This document shows positions 33,495 through 43,008 of a DNA stretch of 64,000 nt, piece after piece. The notes under the pieces are model-generated. The model was given only the letters and a program-made list of their open reading frames with translations. It did not search any database and was not told the DNA's origin. The stretch is taken from the NCBI GenBank assembly GCA_016183235.1, contig JACPFA010000042.1, positions 102,735-166,734 of the forward strand, given 5' to 3'. How positions within the stretch are numbered: the first letter of the stretch is position 1; every line of letters starts with the position of its first letter. Made by a program: the position numbers and the translations under genes. This DNA comes from Deltaproteobacteria bacterium (lineage in GTDB: Bacteria > UBA10199 > DSSB01 > JACPFA01).

Positions 33495-35021
33495 ATGACT
33501 TCAAGTGTTGACCCCATTTCAAACGTACTCCCCAAGGGTTGGAAAATATTCATTATTTTTAGCTTAATCACTTTCTTATTTCGATGTCCCTCTTTATTTT
33601 GGCCCTACCTCGATATTGATGAGGTGATGTGGGGGCTATTGGCGAACAGTATAGTCGATGGCTCAAGCCCTTACGTAACCGTCATGGGAGAAAAGCCACC
33701 TTTACTTTACCTGGTTTATGCTGGAGTTTTTTCGATTTTTGGCAAACACCAATATTGGGCCATTCATCTACTAGGCATGCTTTGGTTCAGCCTTACAGGC
33801 TTAAGTGTGACTTATCTTAGCCGACAGGCCGGCGCCTCCCGACTAGCCAGCCTTTGGGCAGGGGTTTTTTATCTTATCTTTGCAAGTGCCCCCGGGTTTC
33901 GCATCCTTGCCACCACTGGCGAATTGCTCATGAACCTACCCTTAGTTCTGAGTGCTTATTATTTTTTAAGAAGTTTCAAAAAACAACCTGCTAGCTCGGC
34001 TTTTCTATCAGGCATTTTGCTTTTAACCGGTTCTCTCTTTCGCCAACAAGGTGCTATCCAATTTTTTGCCTATTTCATTTTTTTATTCATCGTTCCGTTT
34101 AATATCAAGGCTTACTTAACACGCTTAGGTGGTCTTTTGCTTGGTATGGCAACGGTTGCTGCGCTTTGTGTGGCCTATTTAGTCAAAGTTGGGAGTTGGA
34201 ATGATTTTGTTTATTGGGTTTTTCAACACAACTACCAATATATTTTACAAGGTTTTTCTAATCACAATGTTTTATGGAATTTCTTGACTCAAACCGGTCA
34301 CGTGCTGCTCATGACAGCTCCGTTGTGGGTTTTAGTGGGTTATAGATTTTGGAAGGAAAAAAAGTTAGAAATTCTGCTTTGGCTCATCTTTGGTTTTTCT
34401 TTATTAGCCACAGTGCCAGGTGGGCGTTTCTTCCCCCATTACTTTCTACAAGCCTTCCCAACCCTCTGTATCTTAAGTGCCTTACAATTAGAAAAAATTC
34501 TTTCGCTTAAAAACAAACTCGAACGAAGCTTATTTAAAATAACTTTTCTTTACATTGTGCTTTTGGTCTTACGCATTCCTTTTATCGGCTTAGAAATGAA
34601 ATTAGACGACACGGGTGATTATAGCCCTGCCCTTAAAGTAGTGGGCCATTATATTAAAGAAAGAACCCAAAAACAGGACTCCATTTTTATTTGGGGTTGG
34701 GCACAAGGCATTTATTATTATTCAGAGCGCAACCCCGCTGCCCGCTTTATCTCTTCAGACTTCCTAACCGGCCGCTCACCCCGCCAGAACGAAACTCTAC
34801 AATTCGACACACGGGCCAATATCAACCCCCAAAGTTGGGACCAATTATTTGCTGACTTTGCCAAACAAAAACCTACTTACATTATCGATACCTCCATCGG
34901 CAATTACCACGACTATCAACGCTACCCCATAGCCGATTTCCCAGCCCTACAAAATTACCTGAGCGACCATTACCAACTCGAAACCCGCCTCGAAAACATG
35001 GATCTTTACCGATTAAAATGA
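33495..35021 (+). CDS. GT-C (family 39/ArnT-like) membrane glycosyltransferase
   Basis: A 508-residue inner-membrane protein with about ten hydrophobic segments. The first periplasmic loop carries the YLDIDEVMWG acidic motif, followed by GEKPPLLYLVYA, which is the arrangement of PMT/ArnT-type glycosyltransferases that use polyprenyl-phosphate sugars. The C-terminal 130 residues form a soluble periplasmic domain (FIWGWAQGIYYYSERNPAARF). The acceptor is unknown and may be lipid A, a glycan or a protein. It is divergent from the polyprenyl-phosphate sugar synthase-like gene. Confidence 0.8.
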   Translation: MTSSVDPISNVLPKGWKIFIIFSLITFLFRCPSLFWPYLDIDEVMWGLLANSIVDGSSPYVTVMGEKPPLLYLVYAGVFSIFGKHQYWAIHLLGMLWFSLTGLSVTYLSRQAGASRLASLWAGVFYLIFASAPGFRILATTGELLMNLPLVLSAYYFLRSFKKQPASSAFLSGILLLTGSLFRQQGAIQFFAYFIFLFIVPFNIKAYLTRLGGLLLGMATVAALCVAYLVKVGSWNDFVYWVFQHNYQYILQGFSNHNVLWNFLTQTGHVLLMTAPLWVLVGYRFWKEKKLEILLWLIFGFSLLATVPGGRFFPHYFLQAFPTLCILSALQLEKILSLKNKLERSLFKITFLYIVLLVLRIPFIGLEMKLDDTGDYSPALKVVGHYIKERTQKQDSIFIWGWAQGIYYYSERNPAARFISSDFLTGRSPRQNETLQFDTRANINPQSWDQLFADFAKQKPTYIIDTSIGNYHDYQRYPIADFPALQNYLSDHYQLETRLENMDLYRLK

Positions 35022-35056
35022 AAGATTCAGCCCAAGGCTAAAAATATTTGTGTGAA

Positions 35057-35284
35057 GTCTTTTCGAGGGAGGGAGAGGTCAATTGAGAGCCTTTTAGCGC
35101 AAGAGGTCAGATCCTTCGCCAAACCTCAGGACAGGCTCCGGAGGGCTATAAAAATTTTATTGTTTTTTTGAATTAGAGGATGACGAAGGAATACTCTAAT
35201 TCAATTAAAAACAAAAAATTTTTTAGCCCGAGTAGGCTGACCGGGCGCGGGCTCTCAATTGACCTCTCCCTCCCTCGAAAAGAC
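35057..35284. repeat. Long hairpin element, family B
   Basis: Perfect 35-bp arms, 35057-35091 and 35250-35284, start with GTCTTTTCGAGGGAGGGAG. The core matches the copies at 13691-13822 (inverted) and 54064-54206, including GAATTAGAGGATGACGAAGG, AATACTCTAATTC and AAAAAATTTTTTAGCCCG. Beyond the right arm the sequence GACGTGGCCCTATTTGCAGA recurs after the element at 54 kb. It lies between the convergent GT-C gene and leuA and accounts for most of that 372-bp gap. Confidence 0.9.
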
Positions 35285-35339
35285 GTGGCCCTATTTGCAG
35301 ACGAAATGAAGAATGAAAAGGAAGATTGCCACGCTCGGC

Positions 35340-35391
35340 ATCATGGGTCCCCCGGTCAAGCCGGGGGATGACAAAAGCAGCTCGCAATGAC
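35340..35391. repeat. Short ATCATGGGTCCC / GCAATGAC repeat pieces
   Basis: ATCATGGGTCCCCCGGTCAA, then GCCGGGGGATGAC and CTCGCAATGAC, lie just downstream of the leuA stop. They are pieces of the same small repeats seen at 11953-11988, 54265-54313, 62623-62672 and 63477-63526. Confidence 0.6.
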
Positions 35392-35393
35392 AT

Positions 35394-36926
35394 TTATATC
35401 CCTTTTTGGGATACTTTTTCAAATAGGATCAATCGATTGAGCGCGTTGATGTAAGCTCGGGCGCTGGCTACTAAGATGTCGGTATGTGTCCCTACTCCGC
35501 GGACTTCTTTCCCGTTCTCTCGAATCACTACCGTCACTTCACCTTGCGCATCAACGCCGCCGGTAATAGAACTGATTTGAAACTTCATCAACTCACTACG
35601 AGAATGAGTGAGCTTACGCAAAGTCTTAAAAATCACTTCTACCGGGCCCTCACCTTTATCCGAACCCTTTACTTCTTTGCCTGCAACATCCAGGCTGATC
35701 GTTGCGGTGGCCTCTTGATCAGTACCACTGGTGACCTGTAAAGATTTAAGAGTGTATTTATCTTCCCAACTATGACTTTGCTCAGACACTAATGCAACTA
35801 AATCATCGTCGAAAATTTCTTTTTTACGATCAGCCAGGGCTTTAAAGGCGGTAAAGGCACTATTGATTTGGGTTTCATCTAATTCATAACCCAATTCTGA
35901 CAAACGAGTCTTAAAGGCATGCCGACCCGAATGTTTGCCCAACACCAAATTACTTTTAGACCAGCCTACGGATTCAGGGGTCATGATCTCATAAGTCATT
36001 TGATGTTTAAGAATACCATCTTGATGAATACCCGCTTCGTGGGCAAAGGCATTTTCTCCAACAATAGCCTTATTAGGTTGCACAGCCACACCCGTAATTA
36101 ACGACAATAACTTCGAGGTGGGATACAACTGCTGGGTTTTCAGATTCGTATCGCATTTCATTAAATCACCACGCACTTTTAAGATCATAGCAATTTCTTC
36201 CATCGAGGCATTACCGGCCCGTTCACCGATGCCATTGATGGTGCATTCCACTTGTCTTGCCCCAGCTTCAATAGCCGCTAAAGAATTAGATACGGCTAGG
36301 CCTAAGTCATTGTGACAATGCACACTAATGATGGCCCGATCAATGTTAGGGACCTTTTGTTTTAAATATTGAATTAATTTCAAATATTCACTTGGCACGG
36401 TGTAACCCACTGTATCCGGAATATTAACGGTCGTAGCCCCAGCTTCAATAGCTGCGCTAATGACCTGGCACAGATAATCCCGATCGCTACGCGTGGCATC
36501 TTCAGCCGAAAATTCTACGTCGGGCGTGTAGCGAACCGCATGAGCCACAGCTTGTACCGTATCTTCTAACACCTGCTCGCGCGTCTTTCGCAGTTTATGT
36601 TGCAAGTGAATATCGCTGGTTGCAATAAAGGTATGAATACGAGGGCGCTTGGCATAACGAATGGCCTCCCAACAACGATCGATATCTTTCAAATTGGCTC
36701 TTGCCAGGCCTGCAATGGTTGGCCCTTGGACCTCTTGGGCCACTCGCCGCACGGCCTCAAAGTCACCTTCCGAGGCGACGGGAAAACCTGCTTCAATGAT
36801 GTCTACATTCAGCTTGGCCAATTGCCGCGCTAGCCTTAACTTTTCTTCAATATTCATACTAAAACCCGGGGACTGTTCCCCGTCACGCAAGGTGGTATCA
36901 AATATTTTGACAATGTCCTTGACCAT
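35394..36926 (-). CDS. leuA: 2-isopropylmalate synthase
   Basis: LeuA condenses acetyl-CoA with 2-oxoisovalerate in the first step of leucine synthesis. The 510 residues match the bacterial long form. The HMGL-like TIM barrel shows [29 protein letters not shown] (metal-binding His pair) and NGIGERAGN. The C-terminal leucine-sensing domain (from about residue 390) supports feedback inhibition. It lies downstream of pssA, separated by a palindromic element. leuBCD are not in the window. Confidence 0.96.
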   Translation of the reverse strand: MVKDIVKIFDTTLRDGEQSPGFSMNIEEKLRLARQLAKLNVDIIEAGFPVASEGDFEAVRRVAQEVQGPTIAGLARANLKDIDRCWEAIRYAKRPRIHTFIATSDIHLQHKLRKTREQVLEDTVQAVAHAVRYTPDVEFSAEDATRSDRDYLCQVISAAIEAGATTVNIPDTVGYTVPSEYLKLIQYLKQKVPNIDRAIISVHCHNDLGLAVSNSLAAIEAGARQVECTINGIGERAGNASMEEIAMILKVRGDLMKCDTNLKTQQLYPTSKLLSLITGVAVQPNKAIVGENAFAHEAGIHQDGILKHQMTYEIMTPESVGWSKSNLVLGKHSGRHAFKTRLSELGYELDETQINSAFTAFKALADRKKEIFDDDLVALVSEQSHSWEDKYTLKSLQVTSGTDQEATATISLDVAGKEVKGSDKGEGPVEVIFKTLRKLTHSRSELMKFQISSITGGVDAQGEVTVVIRENGKEVRGVGTHTDILVASARAYINALNRLILFEKVSQKGI

Positions 36927-36999
36927 AAAAAACTCCTTAAGCTTTAATTAGTAACACACTATCTCTTTTTGCCGCAACTGCTCTCTGGATAGTAACTAA

Positions 37000-37144
37000 T
37001 AGACCTCTTGTAGAACCGTCGCGAGCGACCCAAGGACAAGGCGGGGCGGGGCCCCGAAACCGCAGCGTATATGGAAATACGTGAGGATTTTGGGGTGCCC
37101 CAACGAAGTCATTGGGTCGCGCAGTAGGTTATGCAAGAGGTCTA
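37000..37144. repeat. Hairpin element, family C (GCGTATAT...ATACGTGAGGAT)
   Basis: TAGACCTCTTG (37000-37010) pairs with CAAGAGGTCTA (37134-37144). Inside, CGACCCAA faces TTGGGTCG and GGGGCCCCG faces TGGGGTGCCCC, around the centre GCGTATATGGAAATACGTGA shared with 57.3 kb. The right end includes the pssA stop codon. It lies between pssA and leuA, both on the minus strand. Confidence 0.8.
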
Positions 37145-37990
37145 ATGAATAGATTGTAGGGATTCTGATTCATAGGGTGGCGTGGGGCCACCAAGCTCGA
37201 GGGTAAGTTCTTTGCTAGGGCTTTTGGCCACAAAGATTTTTTGCAAGACATATTCTACCATGCCGCTAGCTGTATAAATCAAACACGCAATAAAAACAAA
37301 TTCGTGGGGAGAAATAATGAAAAAGAAAATCACCACGGCTAAACCCACCAAATAAAAAAATGATGCCCGCCGCCTAGAAGTAAACTGTTTAAAACTGCGA
37401 TAAGGAACATTGCTCACCATCAACAAAGCAGCTAAGATGGTTAAACTCAAAAACAAAACAGATTTGCCGGGCATTGCCCTTCCAAAATAGTGATGATAAA
37501 AAATCACATAAGTGATCAACAAACCTGCCGCCATGGGAATAGGTAGCCCTTGAAAATTCTTGCGTTCAACATTGACCGATTGAACATTATAACGGGCTAG
37601 CCGCATGGCCCCACAGGCAAAAAACAAAAAGGCAGCAGCGACCCCGATACGAGGATAAGCTTGTAAAGACCAACTATAGGCCAACAAAACAGGTGCCATC
37701 CCAAAACTAGCCAGATCACATAAAGAATCGTATTCAGTTCCGAAATCGCTACTCGCTCGAGTTAAACGAGCGATGCGCCCATCTAACATATCAAAAATAC
37801 CCGCCACAAAAATTGCCCAAGCTGCTACATAATAATGGCCTTTCAGGGTTTGAACAATTGAATAAAAACCACAAAAGAGACTGGTGGTGGTAAAGAGATT
37901 GGGCAAAATATAAATGCCCTTCCGCATGTCGTAGGTACGGCGGTTGCCTCGTTTAAGCCGATTAAATTTTCTAATTTTAAATTTCTTCAT
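37142..37990 (-). CDS. pssA: CDP-diacylglycerol--serine O-phosphatidyltransferase
   Basis: PssA makes phosphatidylserine in the inner membrane, the precursor decarboxylated by Psd to phosphatidylethanolamine. The CDP-alcohol phosphotransferase signature D-G-x2-A-R-x8-G-x3-D-x3-D is complete in DMLDGRIARLTRASSDFGTE and YDSLCD. About eight hydrophobic segments are present over 282 residues, after a basic N-terminus (KKFKIRKFNRLKRGNRR). It follows psd by 46 bp in a two-gene phospholipid unit. Confidence 0.95.
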   Translation of the reverse strand: MKKFKIRKFNRLKRGNRRTYDMRKGIYILPNLFTTTSLFCGFYSIVQTLKGHYYVAAWAIFVAGIFDMLDGRIARLTRASSDFGTEYDSLCDLASFGMAPVLLAYSWSLQAYPRIGVAAAFLFFACGAMRLARYNVQSVNVERKNFQGLPIPMAAGLLITYVIFYHHYFGRAMPGKSVLFLSLTILAALLMVSNVPYRSFKQFTSRRRASFFYLVGLAVVIFFFIISPHEFVFIACLIYTASGMVEYVLQKIFVAKSPSKELTLELGGPTPPYESESLQSIH

Positions 37991-38036
37991 TTTTGATTAT
38001 TTAACCTAAACGATCCCTTATAATCGATCTAACCCC

Positions 38037-38669
38037 TCAAGACAATCCCATTTTAGCAAGCGGTGTACGGCCCGCATAAACTTTATCGCCTACCCCCACT
38101 AACACCTTCCAATCATTGGGGAAATAAAGCTCCATCCGGGAGCCAAATCGAATCATCCCATAACGCTCGCCTTTTTTATATTCATCCCCCACCTTGGCAT
38201 AACAAACGATCCTCCTCGCGATGAAACCCGCGATTTGCACAAAGGCAACCCTAGCCCCATCAAGCCCCTTTAGCCAAACTGCATTGCGTTCATTATGCTG
38301 CGAGGCCTTATCTAAACTGGCATTAAAAAATTTACCGGGATGGTATTCGATCTTCTCTACCGTCCCATCCATAGGCACACGATTCACATGAACATTGAAC
38401 GGGCTCATAAAAATACTGATACGCTGATGAGGTTCATTGAAATAAGGGCTGCTGGTAAGTTGTTCTATTTTTAAAATCCGCCCATCGGCCCCTGTCACCA
38501 TGAGGCTAGAATCGATTGGTGCTTGGCGTTCAGGATCACGAAAAAAATTAATCACAAACAATGACACTAAACTAAACAACACCCCCACCATCCAATGAAC
38601 CAAATACGCCCCCACCGCCAACCCCAGCGCCAAAACAATAAACCAAATTCCTTCTTTCGCTATTTTCAT
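38037..38669 (-). CDS. psd: Phosphatidylserine decarboxylase proenzyme (short, PSD-A type)
   Basis: Psd converts phosphatidylserine to phosphatidylethanolamine with a pyruvoyl cofactor made by self-cleavage. The cleavage site is in MIRFGSRMELYFP, with Ser after Gly becoming the pyruvoyl group. FMSPFNVHVNRVP and NERNAVWL are further family motifs. There are two N-terminal membrane segments. The 210 residues fit the short PSD-A class typical next to pssA. Confidence 0.95.
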   Translation of the reverse strand: MKIAKEGIWFIVLALGLAVGAYLVHWMVGVLFSLVSLFVINFFRDPERQAPIDSSLMVTGADGRILKIEQLTSSPYFNEPHQRISIFMSPFNVHVNRVPMDGTVEKIEYHPGKFFNASLDKASQHNERNAVWLKGLDGARVAFVQIAGFIARRIVCYAKVGDEYKKGERYGMIRFGSRMELYFPNDWKVLVGVGDKVYAGRTPLAKMGLS

Positions 38670-38700
38670 ATAATCGTTGCTCTTGCCATATATAAATGAT

Positions 38701-38875
38701 GCTTTTAAAAAATCTTTTAAATGGGCTTAAGGCTGGAAGGGGTTTGTCGGAGGCTTTCATATCTATGGCTATAATACCATGAAAGCCGAGACTTTGAGTG
38801 CGCCCAGGGGCCATAACCCCTGGGCGACACGGACCCCTGGAAGCCTTAAGCCCATTTAAAAGATTTTTTAAAAGC
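38701..38875. repeat. Long hairpin element, family D
   Basis: Perfect 34-bp arms 38701-38734 and 38842-38875, including AAAATCTTTTAAATGGGCTT. Inside are two smaller hairpins: GGCTTTCAT...ATGAAAGCC, and CGCCCAGGGG...CCCCTGGGCG around CATAA. I see no second copy of this core in the window. It separates ilvN from psd, the spot where ilvC sits in related operons. Confidence 0.9.
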
Positions 38876-38879
38876 CTCC

Positions 38880-39386
38880 TTATGTCTGTCGAAATGCGGT
38901 CTTACCCTTTCCAATAGCAACCCGCCCCGTCCTCACAACTTCAATCACCCCAAACGCCTTGAGCTGATGAATGGCTTGATCGTTTTGATCAGGATGATTA
39001 TGCAGCATCGCAATAATCGCCCCTGATTCTTCATCTAAAATTTCACCTTGAACCTCACGAATAATTTTCAAAACTTCTTTTTGATTCTTATGATCGGCCT
39101 TAGCCTTCACTAAAAGCAACTCCCTACATAAATAGTCTTCTTCCCGCACCACCACAACTTTAGAAATATCTTCTAATTGGCTTAACTCTTGCACCATTTT
39201 TTCTAGCACCGCAGTATTACCCTTGGTGACAATGGTGATGCGAGAAACTCGTGGATCATGATAGGTGGGTGCTACGGTAAGGGCATCAATATTATAACCA
39301 TGCTCACCAAAGAATTTTGTGATGCGGGCTAAGACACCAGCAGAGTTGGCCACGAGGGCCATGAGGGTATGGGTTAAAATTTTCAA
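38880..39386 (-). CDS. ilvN: Acetolactate synthase regulatory (small) subunit
   Basis: IlvN binds the catalytic subunit IlvB and confers valine feedback on branched-chain amino acid synthesis. An N-terminal ACT domain (HTLMALVANSAGVLARITKF, ALTVAPTYHDPRVSRITIV) is followed by the small-subunit C-terminal domain. The 168 residues match the family. The frame starts at a TTG, and no ATG gives a complete ACT domain, so the start is uncertain. No ilvB or ilvC is adjacent, which is unusual. Confidence 0.88.
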   Translation of the reverse strand: MKILTHTLMALVANSAGVLARITKFFGEHGYNIDALTVAPTYHDPRVSRITIVTKGNTAVLEKMVQELSQLEDISKVVVVREEDYLCRELLLVKAKADHKNQKEVLKIIREVQGEILDEESGAIIAMLHNHPDQNDQAIHQLKAFGVIEVVRTGRVAIGKGKTAFRQT

Positions 39387-39405
39387 TTTTTTAAAAGATT
39401 AATCT

Positions 39406-39633
39406 TTAAGTTCGGTAGGAAGATAAAATTTGCTCGATCTTAGTCTTTCCTACAAGTTTATTCAGTTGCAATTGCTTTTTCTTGGTTTTGTCCTCCGGTG
39501 TTAAATAAGGTTTCCGATTTATTTTCTCCAATTCGCGTTTTAGTTTAAGGTGTTCTTGCCATAGACTTTTTAACTCAACGTTTTCTTCAGTGTGCGATGT
39601 AATCAACGCTTCATCGGACGGATTCATGTTCAT
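39406..39633 (-). CDS. DUF465/YdcH-type small coiled-coil protein
   Basis: A 75-residue, highly charged helical protein. LWQEHLKLKRELEKINRK, LTPEDKTKKKQLQLNKLV and GKTKIEQIL fit the DUF465 (YdcH) pattern of a helical hairpin with H-x2-L and a late L-K-x-K-L-type helix. The family has no firm function. ATG 39633 has a strong GGAGGT site. It sits 19 nt before ilvN. The rest of the 119-bp gap to tsaB holds nothing I can identify. Confidence 0.65.
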   Translation of the reverse strand: MNMNPSDEALITSHTEENVELKSLWQEHLKLKRELEKINRKPYLTPEDKTKKKQLQLNKLVGKTKIEQILSSYRT

Positions 39634-39752
39634 GAAGACCTCCAGATATAAATAAAGATAATTGGATTTAGAAAGAACGACTAATTTTGATTGTAATCAT
39701 TTCTTTTAACTTGAAAAGTGCTAAATATCACACTTAGCGTAAGACTTTGATT

Positions 39753-40448
39753 TTATTTAGTTTTTAAAGAGGGGCCGCGGAGATAATAAGCACTCAATGC
39801 TTTTGCATTCATGAATAAACCGGCTTGATAGCGCCCATGAGCCAAACAAAGCACGCTGGGCAAATGCGGTTCATGCCCTATCTCTTCGGATGGCAAAACT
39901 TTAATATTAGAATTTTTTGCTAAAAACTTTTCGTGAAGTAAGGCTCCAGACCCAAAGGTTAAAACTTCTGGCCATCGCTCAAGTAGCTTAGGCAATTCAT
40001 CAATCTCGATCACCTGGCTAAAATGAGGTTCTAAGCAATCGATAGAAGCATGAGGGCCAAAAGCCGCTGCGTACACCTCTTGGCTTCTGGCCACCAGGCA
40101 TGGCACCAATAACGGTGAATTTTTGGTTAAGTGATAACAAGCTACGGCCTCTAAGGTGTTAATGGGAACAATGGAACGATTAAAAACCAGCGCAAAGGCT
40201 TTCGTAGCTGCGAGGCCTATTCTCAAACCGGTATAAGAACCCGGCCCTACTAAAACTACCAGGTAATCAAGCGCGCTTAAGCTCCATTGCGCCTTAGCTA
40301 AAAGTGCATCGATCTCTAAAAGTAAATTTCTTGAATGCGGGACTTTATGCTGTCGGTTTGACTCTTCAAGCATAACCTTCCCATCAATAGCCACGCTTAA
40401 GTTTAAGGATAAACCGGTGGTATCGATATATAGAGCCTTATCTCCCAT
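39753..40448 (-). CDS. tsaB: tRNA t6A biosynthesis protein TsaB
   Basis: TsaB works with TsaD and TsaE to make N6-threonylcarbamoyladenosine at tRNA position 37. The ASKHA-type N-terminus shows ALYIDTTGLSLNLSVAIDG and the diagnostic VLVGPGSYTGLRIGLAATKA. The 231 residues are typical. ATG 40448 is preferred over an in-frame GTG that overlaps the rseP stop. It follows rseP closely and may be read with the housekeeping operon. Confidence 0.92.
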   Translation of the reverse strand: MGDKALYIDTTGLSLNLSVAIDGKVMLEESNRQHKVPHSRNLLLEIDALLAKAQWSLSALDYLVVLVGPGSYTGLRIGLAATKAFALVFNRSIVPINTLEAVACYHLTKNSPLLVPCLVARSQEVYAAAFGPHASIDCLEPHFSQVIEIDELPKLLERWPEVLTFGSGALLHEKFLAKNSNIKVLPSEEIGHEPHLPSVLCLAHGRYQAGLFMNAKALSAYYLRGPSLKTK

Positions 40449-40456
40449 GCGAATCA

Positions 40457-41827
40457 CTAAAATAAATTTTTAAGGGAAGAAAATATTTTTCCAAAACCCC
40501 ATTGGCGATTAATATCATTAATGGTTACAAAAACCATTAAAGCTAGTAATAATACCAAACCGATTTGCTGAAAAATCAACTTCAACTTTAAAGAAAGCGG
40601 TTTTCTAAACAAGGTTTCATAAAGAAGATAAACCACATGACCTCCATCGAGCACCGGCAAGGGCAAGAGGTTTACGACCCCTAAATTAATACTTAAGAAG
40701 GCCAAGAAAAAAATAAAATTACCCAAGCCTCGTTCAGCTGCCTTAACAGTACCCACGGCAATTTGCACCGGACCTGCTAAAGCTTTAACCGAAACTTTAA
40801 GCGTAAAAAGATTTTTAAGTACTTCTAAGGTTTTAGTGAGCAAAAGGGCATTTTGCCGACTCCCCTGACGAAAAGCTTCCACCAAACCATACCGCCTAAA
40901 CGTCTCTTGCAGCATGGGCTCAATGCCCAAAACATAATAAGTTTTATCGGCGTCTTTCATCGCCGCTGGCGTAACCATGATTTTATGAAAAACTCCCTCC
41001 CGAGACAAACTCACCTCAACAGGTTTGTCGCCGTATTGATTCATCAACTCACTGATTTGCGACCAATGTTGAATTTCTTGGCCATTCAATTTGAGAATTC
41101 GATCGCCGGCTTTTAACCCCCCCTGCTCGGCTGGAGTGTCAGCTCTCACCGCTCCAATTTGCGGGGGAATGAAAAAATCAGGATGAATCCCAATGTCGGG
41201 CATTTCTTCTTTACCCAACTTTTCAACCTTAAGGGAAGCCTCTTGCGGTTTGCCATTTCTGTCAAAAACCAACCGCACGTCTCTGCCTTGGGCCAACGCT
41301 AGTTCCCATAGCACCCCTTCCCACGTATCGACGGTCTTGTCCTCAATAGAAATGATACGATCGCTAATCTGCATCCCTACTTTATCAGCCGACGACCCTG
41401 GCCGAACTCCTACCAATACTGGTGGTTCGGTTAAAAATTTAGGTTGCGTAACTCCAATCAGAAAAACGATGGGCATGAGCAACCAAGGCAAAAGCAGGTT
41501 CATGCTTGGCCCACCTAAGACAACTAGCATTCGAGCCCAAATCGGCTTGTTTTCAAAAGAACGTGGGTCGGTAGTCACCGCCGGTTCTTCCTGGGCAAAG
41601 TCATCTTGCCCGGTCATTTTTACATAACCACCCAAGAAAAAGAGCATTGAAAAACAGTATTCAGTTTCACCCTTTTTAAAAGAAAATAACTTAGGGCCAA
41701 AACCAATGGAAAAACGTTCGACCCGAATGCCATTGAGTTTGGCCATAATGAAATGACCGGCTTCATGGACTAAAATTAAAAGCCCCAACCCTAAAACAAA
41801 ATATAAAATCATCAATAATGTTGACAT
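40457..41827 (-). CDS. rseP: Site-2 intramembrane metalloprotease
   Basis: RseP cleaves membrane substrates such as anti-sigma factors and signal-peptide remnants. The zinc motif HEAGH lies in the first membrane segment (LGLGLLILVHEAGHFIMAK). Two PDZ domains follow (GVRPGSSADKVGMQISDRI, GAVRADTPAEQGGLKAGDRI), and the second active-site segment is NLLPLPVLDGGHVVYLLYE. ATG 41827 fits an AGGAG site six bases upstream better than the GTG at 41833. Length is 456. It is the last gene of the rpsB-to-rseP run. Confidence 0.95.
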   Translation of the reverse strand: MSTLLMILYFVLGLGLLILVHEAGHFIMAKLNGIRVERFSIGFGPKLFSFKKGETEYCFSMLFFLGGYVKMTGQDDFAQEEPAVTTDPRSFENKPIWARMLVVLGGPSMNLLLPWLLMPIVFLIGVTQPKFLTEPPVLVGVRPGSSADKVGMQISDRIISIEDKTVDTWEGVLWELALAQGRDVRLVFDRNGKPQEASLKVEKLGKEEMPDIGIHPDFFIPPQIGAVRADTPAEQGGLKAGDRILKLNGQEIQHWSQISELMNQYGDKPVEVSLSREGVFHKIMVTPAAMKDADKTYYVLGIEPMLQETFRRYGLVEAFRQGSRQNALLLTKTLEVLKNLFTLKVSVKALAGPVQIAVGTVKAAERGLGNFIFFLAFLSINLGVVNLLPLPVLDGGHVVYLLYETLFRKPLSLKLKLIFQQIGLVLLLALMVFVTINDINRQWGFGKIFSSLKNLF

Positions 41828-41840
41828 GAACACTCCTGGT

Positions 41841-43004
41841 CTAATTTAAAACATAATTTCTGGTAACTCGCTCGGCTTCAAACCTTGCCCATTTATCAAT
41901 AGCCAAGATTTCATCGACTGAAGCCGGCTCACAACTTTGATGCTTCTCCAAGGTGGCTTCTACCACGTAAGGAATGGCCGAAAAACCAATCTTTTTTTCT
42001 AAAAATCTTTTTACCGCTACTTCGTTAGCTGCATTCAACACCGCAGTGTAAGACCCGCCTTTCGAAAGTGATTGCCGGGCCAATTTAAGACAATTAAATT
42101 TTTCATAATCGGGGGGGAAAAAAGTAAGCGAGCCAATTTCAGTCAACGAAAGACTTGGCAATGAATTGGGCAACCTTTCAGGAAAACTTAAAGCATAGGC
42201 AATAGGAACGCGCATATCGGGGATACCCAGTTGTGCCAAAATAGAACCATCATGAAATTCTATCATGGAGTGGATAATACTTTGTGGATGAATGACAACC
42301 TCGATTTCTTCTGGTTCTAAATCAAACAACCACTTCGCCTCGATCACCTCCAACCCTTTATTCATAAGTGTTGCAGAGTCGATGGTGATTTTAGCCCCCA
42401 TCGACCAATTGGGGTGTTTTAAGGCTTGCTCAACCGTGATAGAAGAAAATTCATCCCTTGGCTTATGCAAAAAGGGCCCTCCCGATGCCGTGATAATAAT
42501 CTTACGTAGTTCATCACGGTTTTGGCCCACTAAACATTGAAATATGGCACTATGTTCGCTGTCGATAGGAAGTAGAGTGACTTGTTGTTTTTTTGCGACT
42601 TGGGTCATGAGCGAACCTGCCACCACCAACGTTTCTTTATTAGCCAGCCCCACGGCTTTTTTAGCTTTCAAAGCAGAAAGGGTGGGTTCTAGCCCTGCTG
42701 CCCCCACAATTGCAGAAATTACCATGTCTGTTTCTGGCAAAGTAGCCACGGTAATATTGCCTTGCATCCCGCAGCCTATTTCTGAAAAACCGTTTCCCAA
42801 TTGAGCTTGTAACTTTGCAACATCTTCTGCTTTGCCTACTGAAACATATTGAGGTTTAAATTCTTGAATCTGTTGCACTAACAAATCCAAATTTGAACCA
42901 CAGGCGAGCCCCGCCACTTTAAATTTTTCGGGATTATTCCGCACCACATCTAATGTAGAAGTACCGATCGACCCCGTACTACCTAAAATTGAAATAACTC
43001 GCAT
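41841..43004 (-). CDS. dxr: 1-deoxy-D-xylulose 5-phosphate reductoisomerase
   Basis: Dxr makes MEP, the committed step of the non-mevalonate isoprenoid pathway. NADPH-binding ILGSTGSIGTSTLDVV is at the start, and the substrate motifs ALANKETLVVAG-like GLANKETLVVAG, PIDSEHSAIFQCL and ITASGGPF, with NWSMGAKITIDSATLMNKGL, are complete. The start is ATG 43004. It overlaps nothing and lies between cdsA and rseP. ispD and ispF of the same pathway are at 57.4-58.6 kb. Confidence 0.97.
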   Translation of the reverse strand: MRVISILGSTGSIGTSTLDVVRNNPEKFKVAGLACGSNLDLLVQQIQEFKPQYVSVGKAEDVAKLQAQLGNGFSEIGCGMQGNITVATLPETDMVISAIVGAAGLEPTLSALKAKKAVGLANKETLVVAGSLMTQVAKKQQVTLLPIDSEHSAIFQCLVGQNRDELRKIIITASGGPFLHKPRDEFSSITVEQALKHPNWSMGAKITIDSATLMNKGLEVIEAKWLFDLEPEEIEVVIHPQSIIHSMIEFHDGSILAQLGIPDMRVPIAYALSFPERLPNSLPSLSLTEIGSLTFFPPDYEKFNCLKLARQSLSKGGSYTAVLNAANEVAVKRFLEKKIGFSAIPYVVEATLEKHQSCEPASVDEILAIDKWARFEAERVTRNYVLN

Positions 43005-43008
43005 CAAA

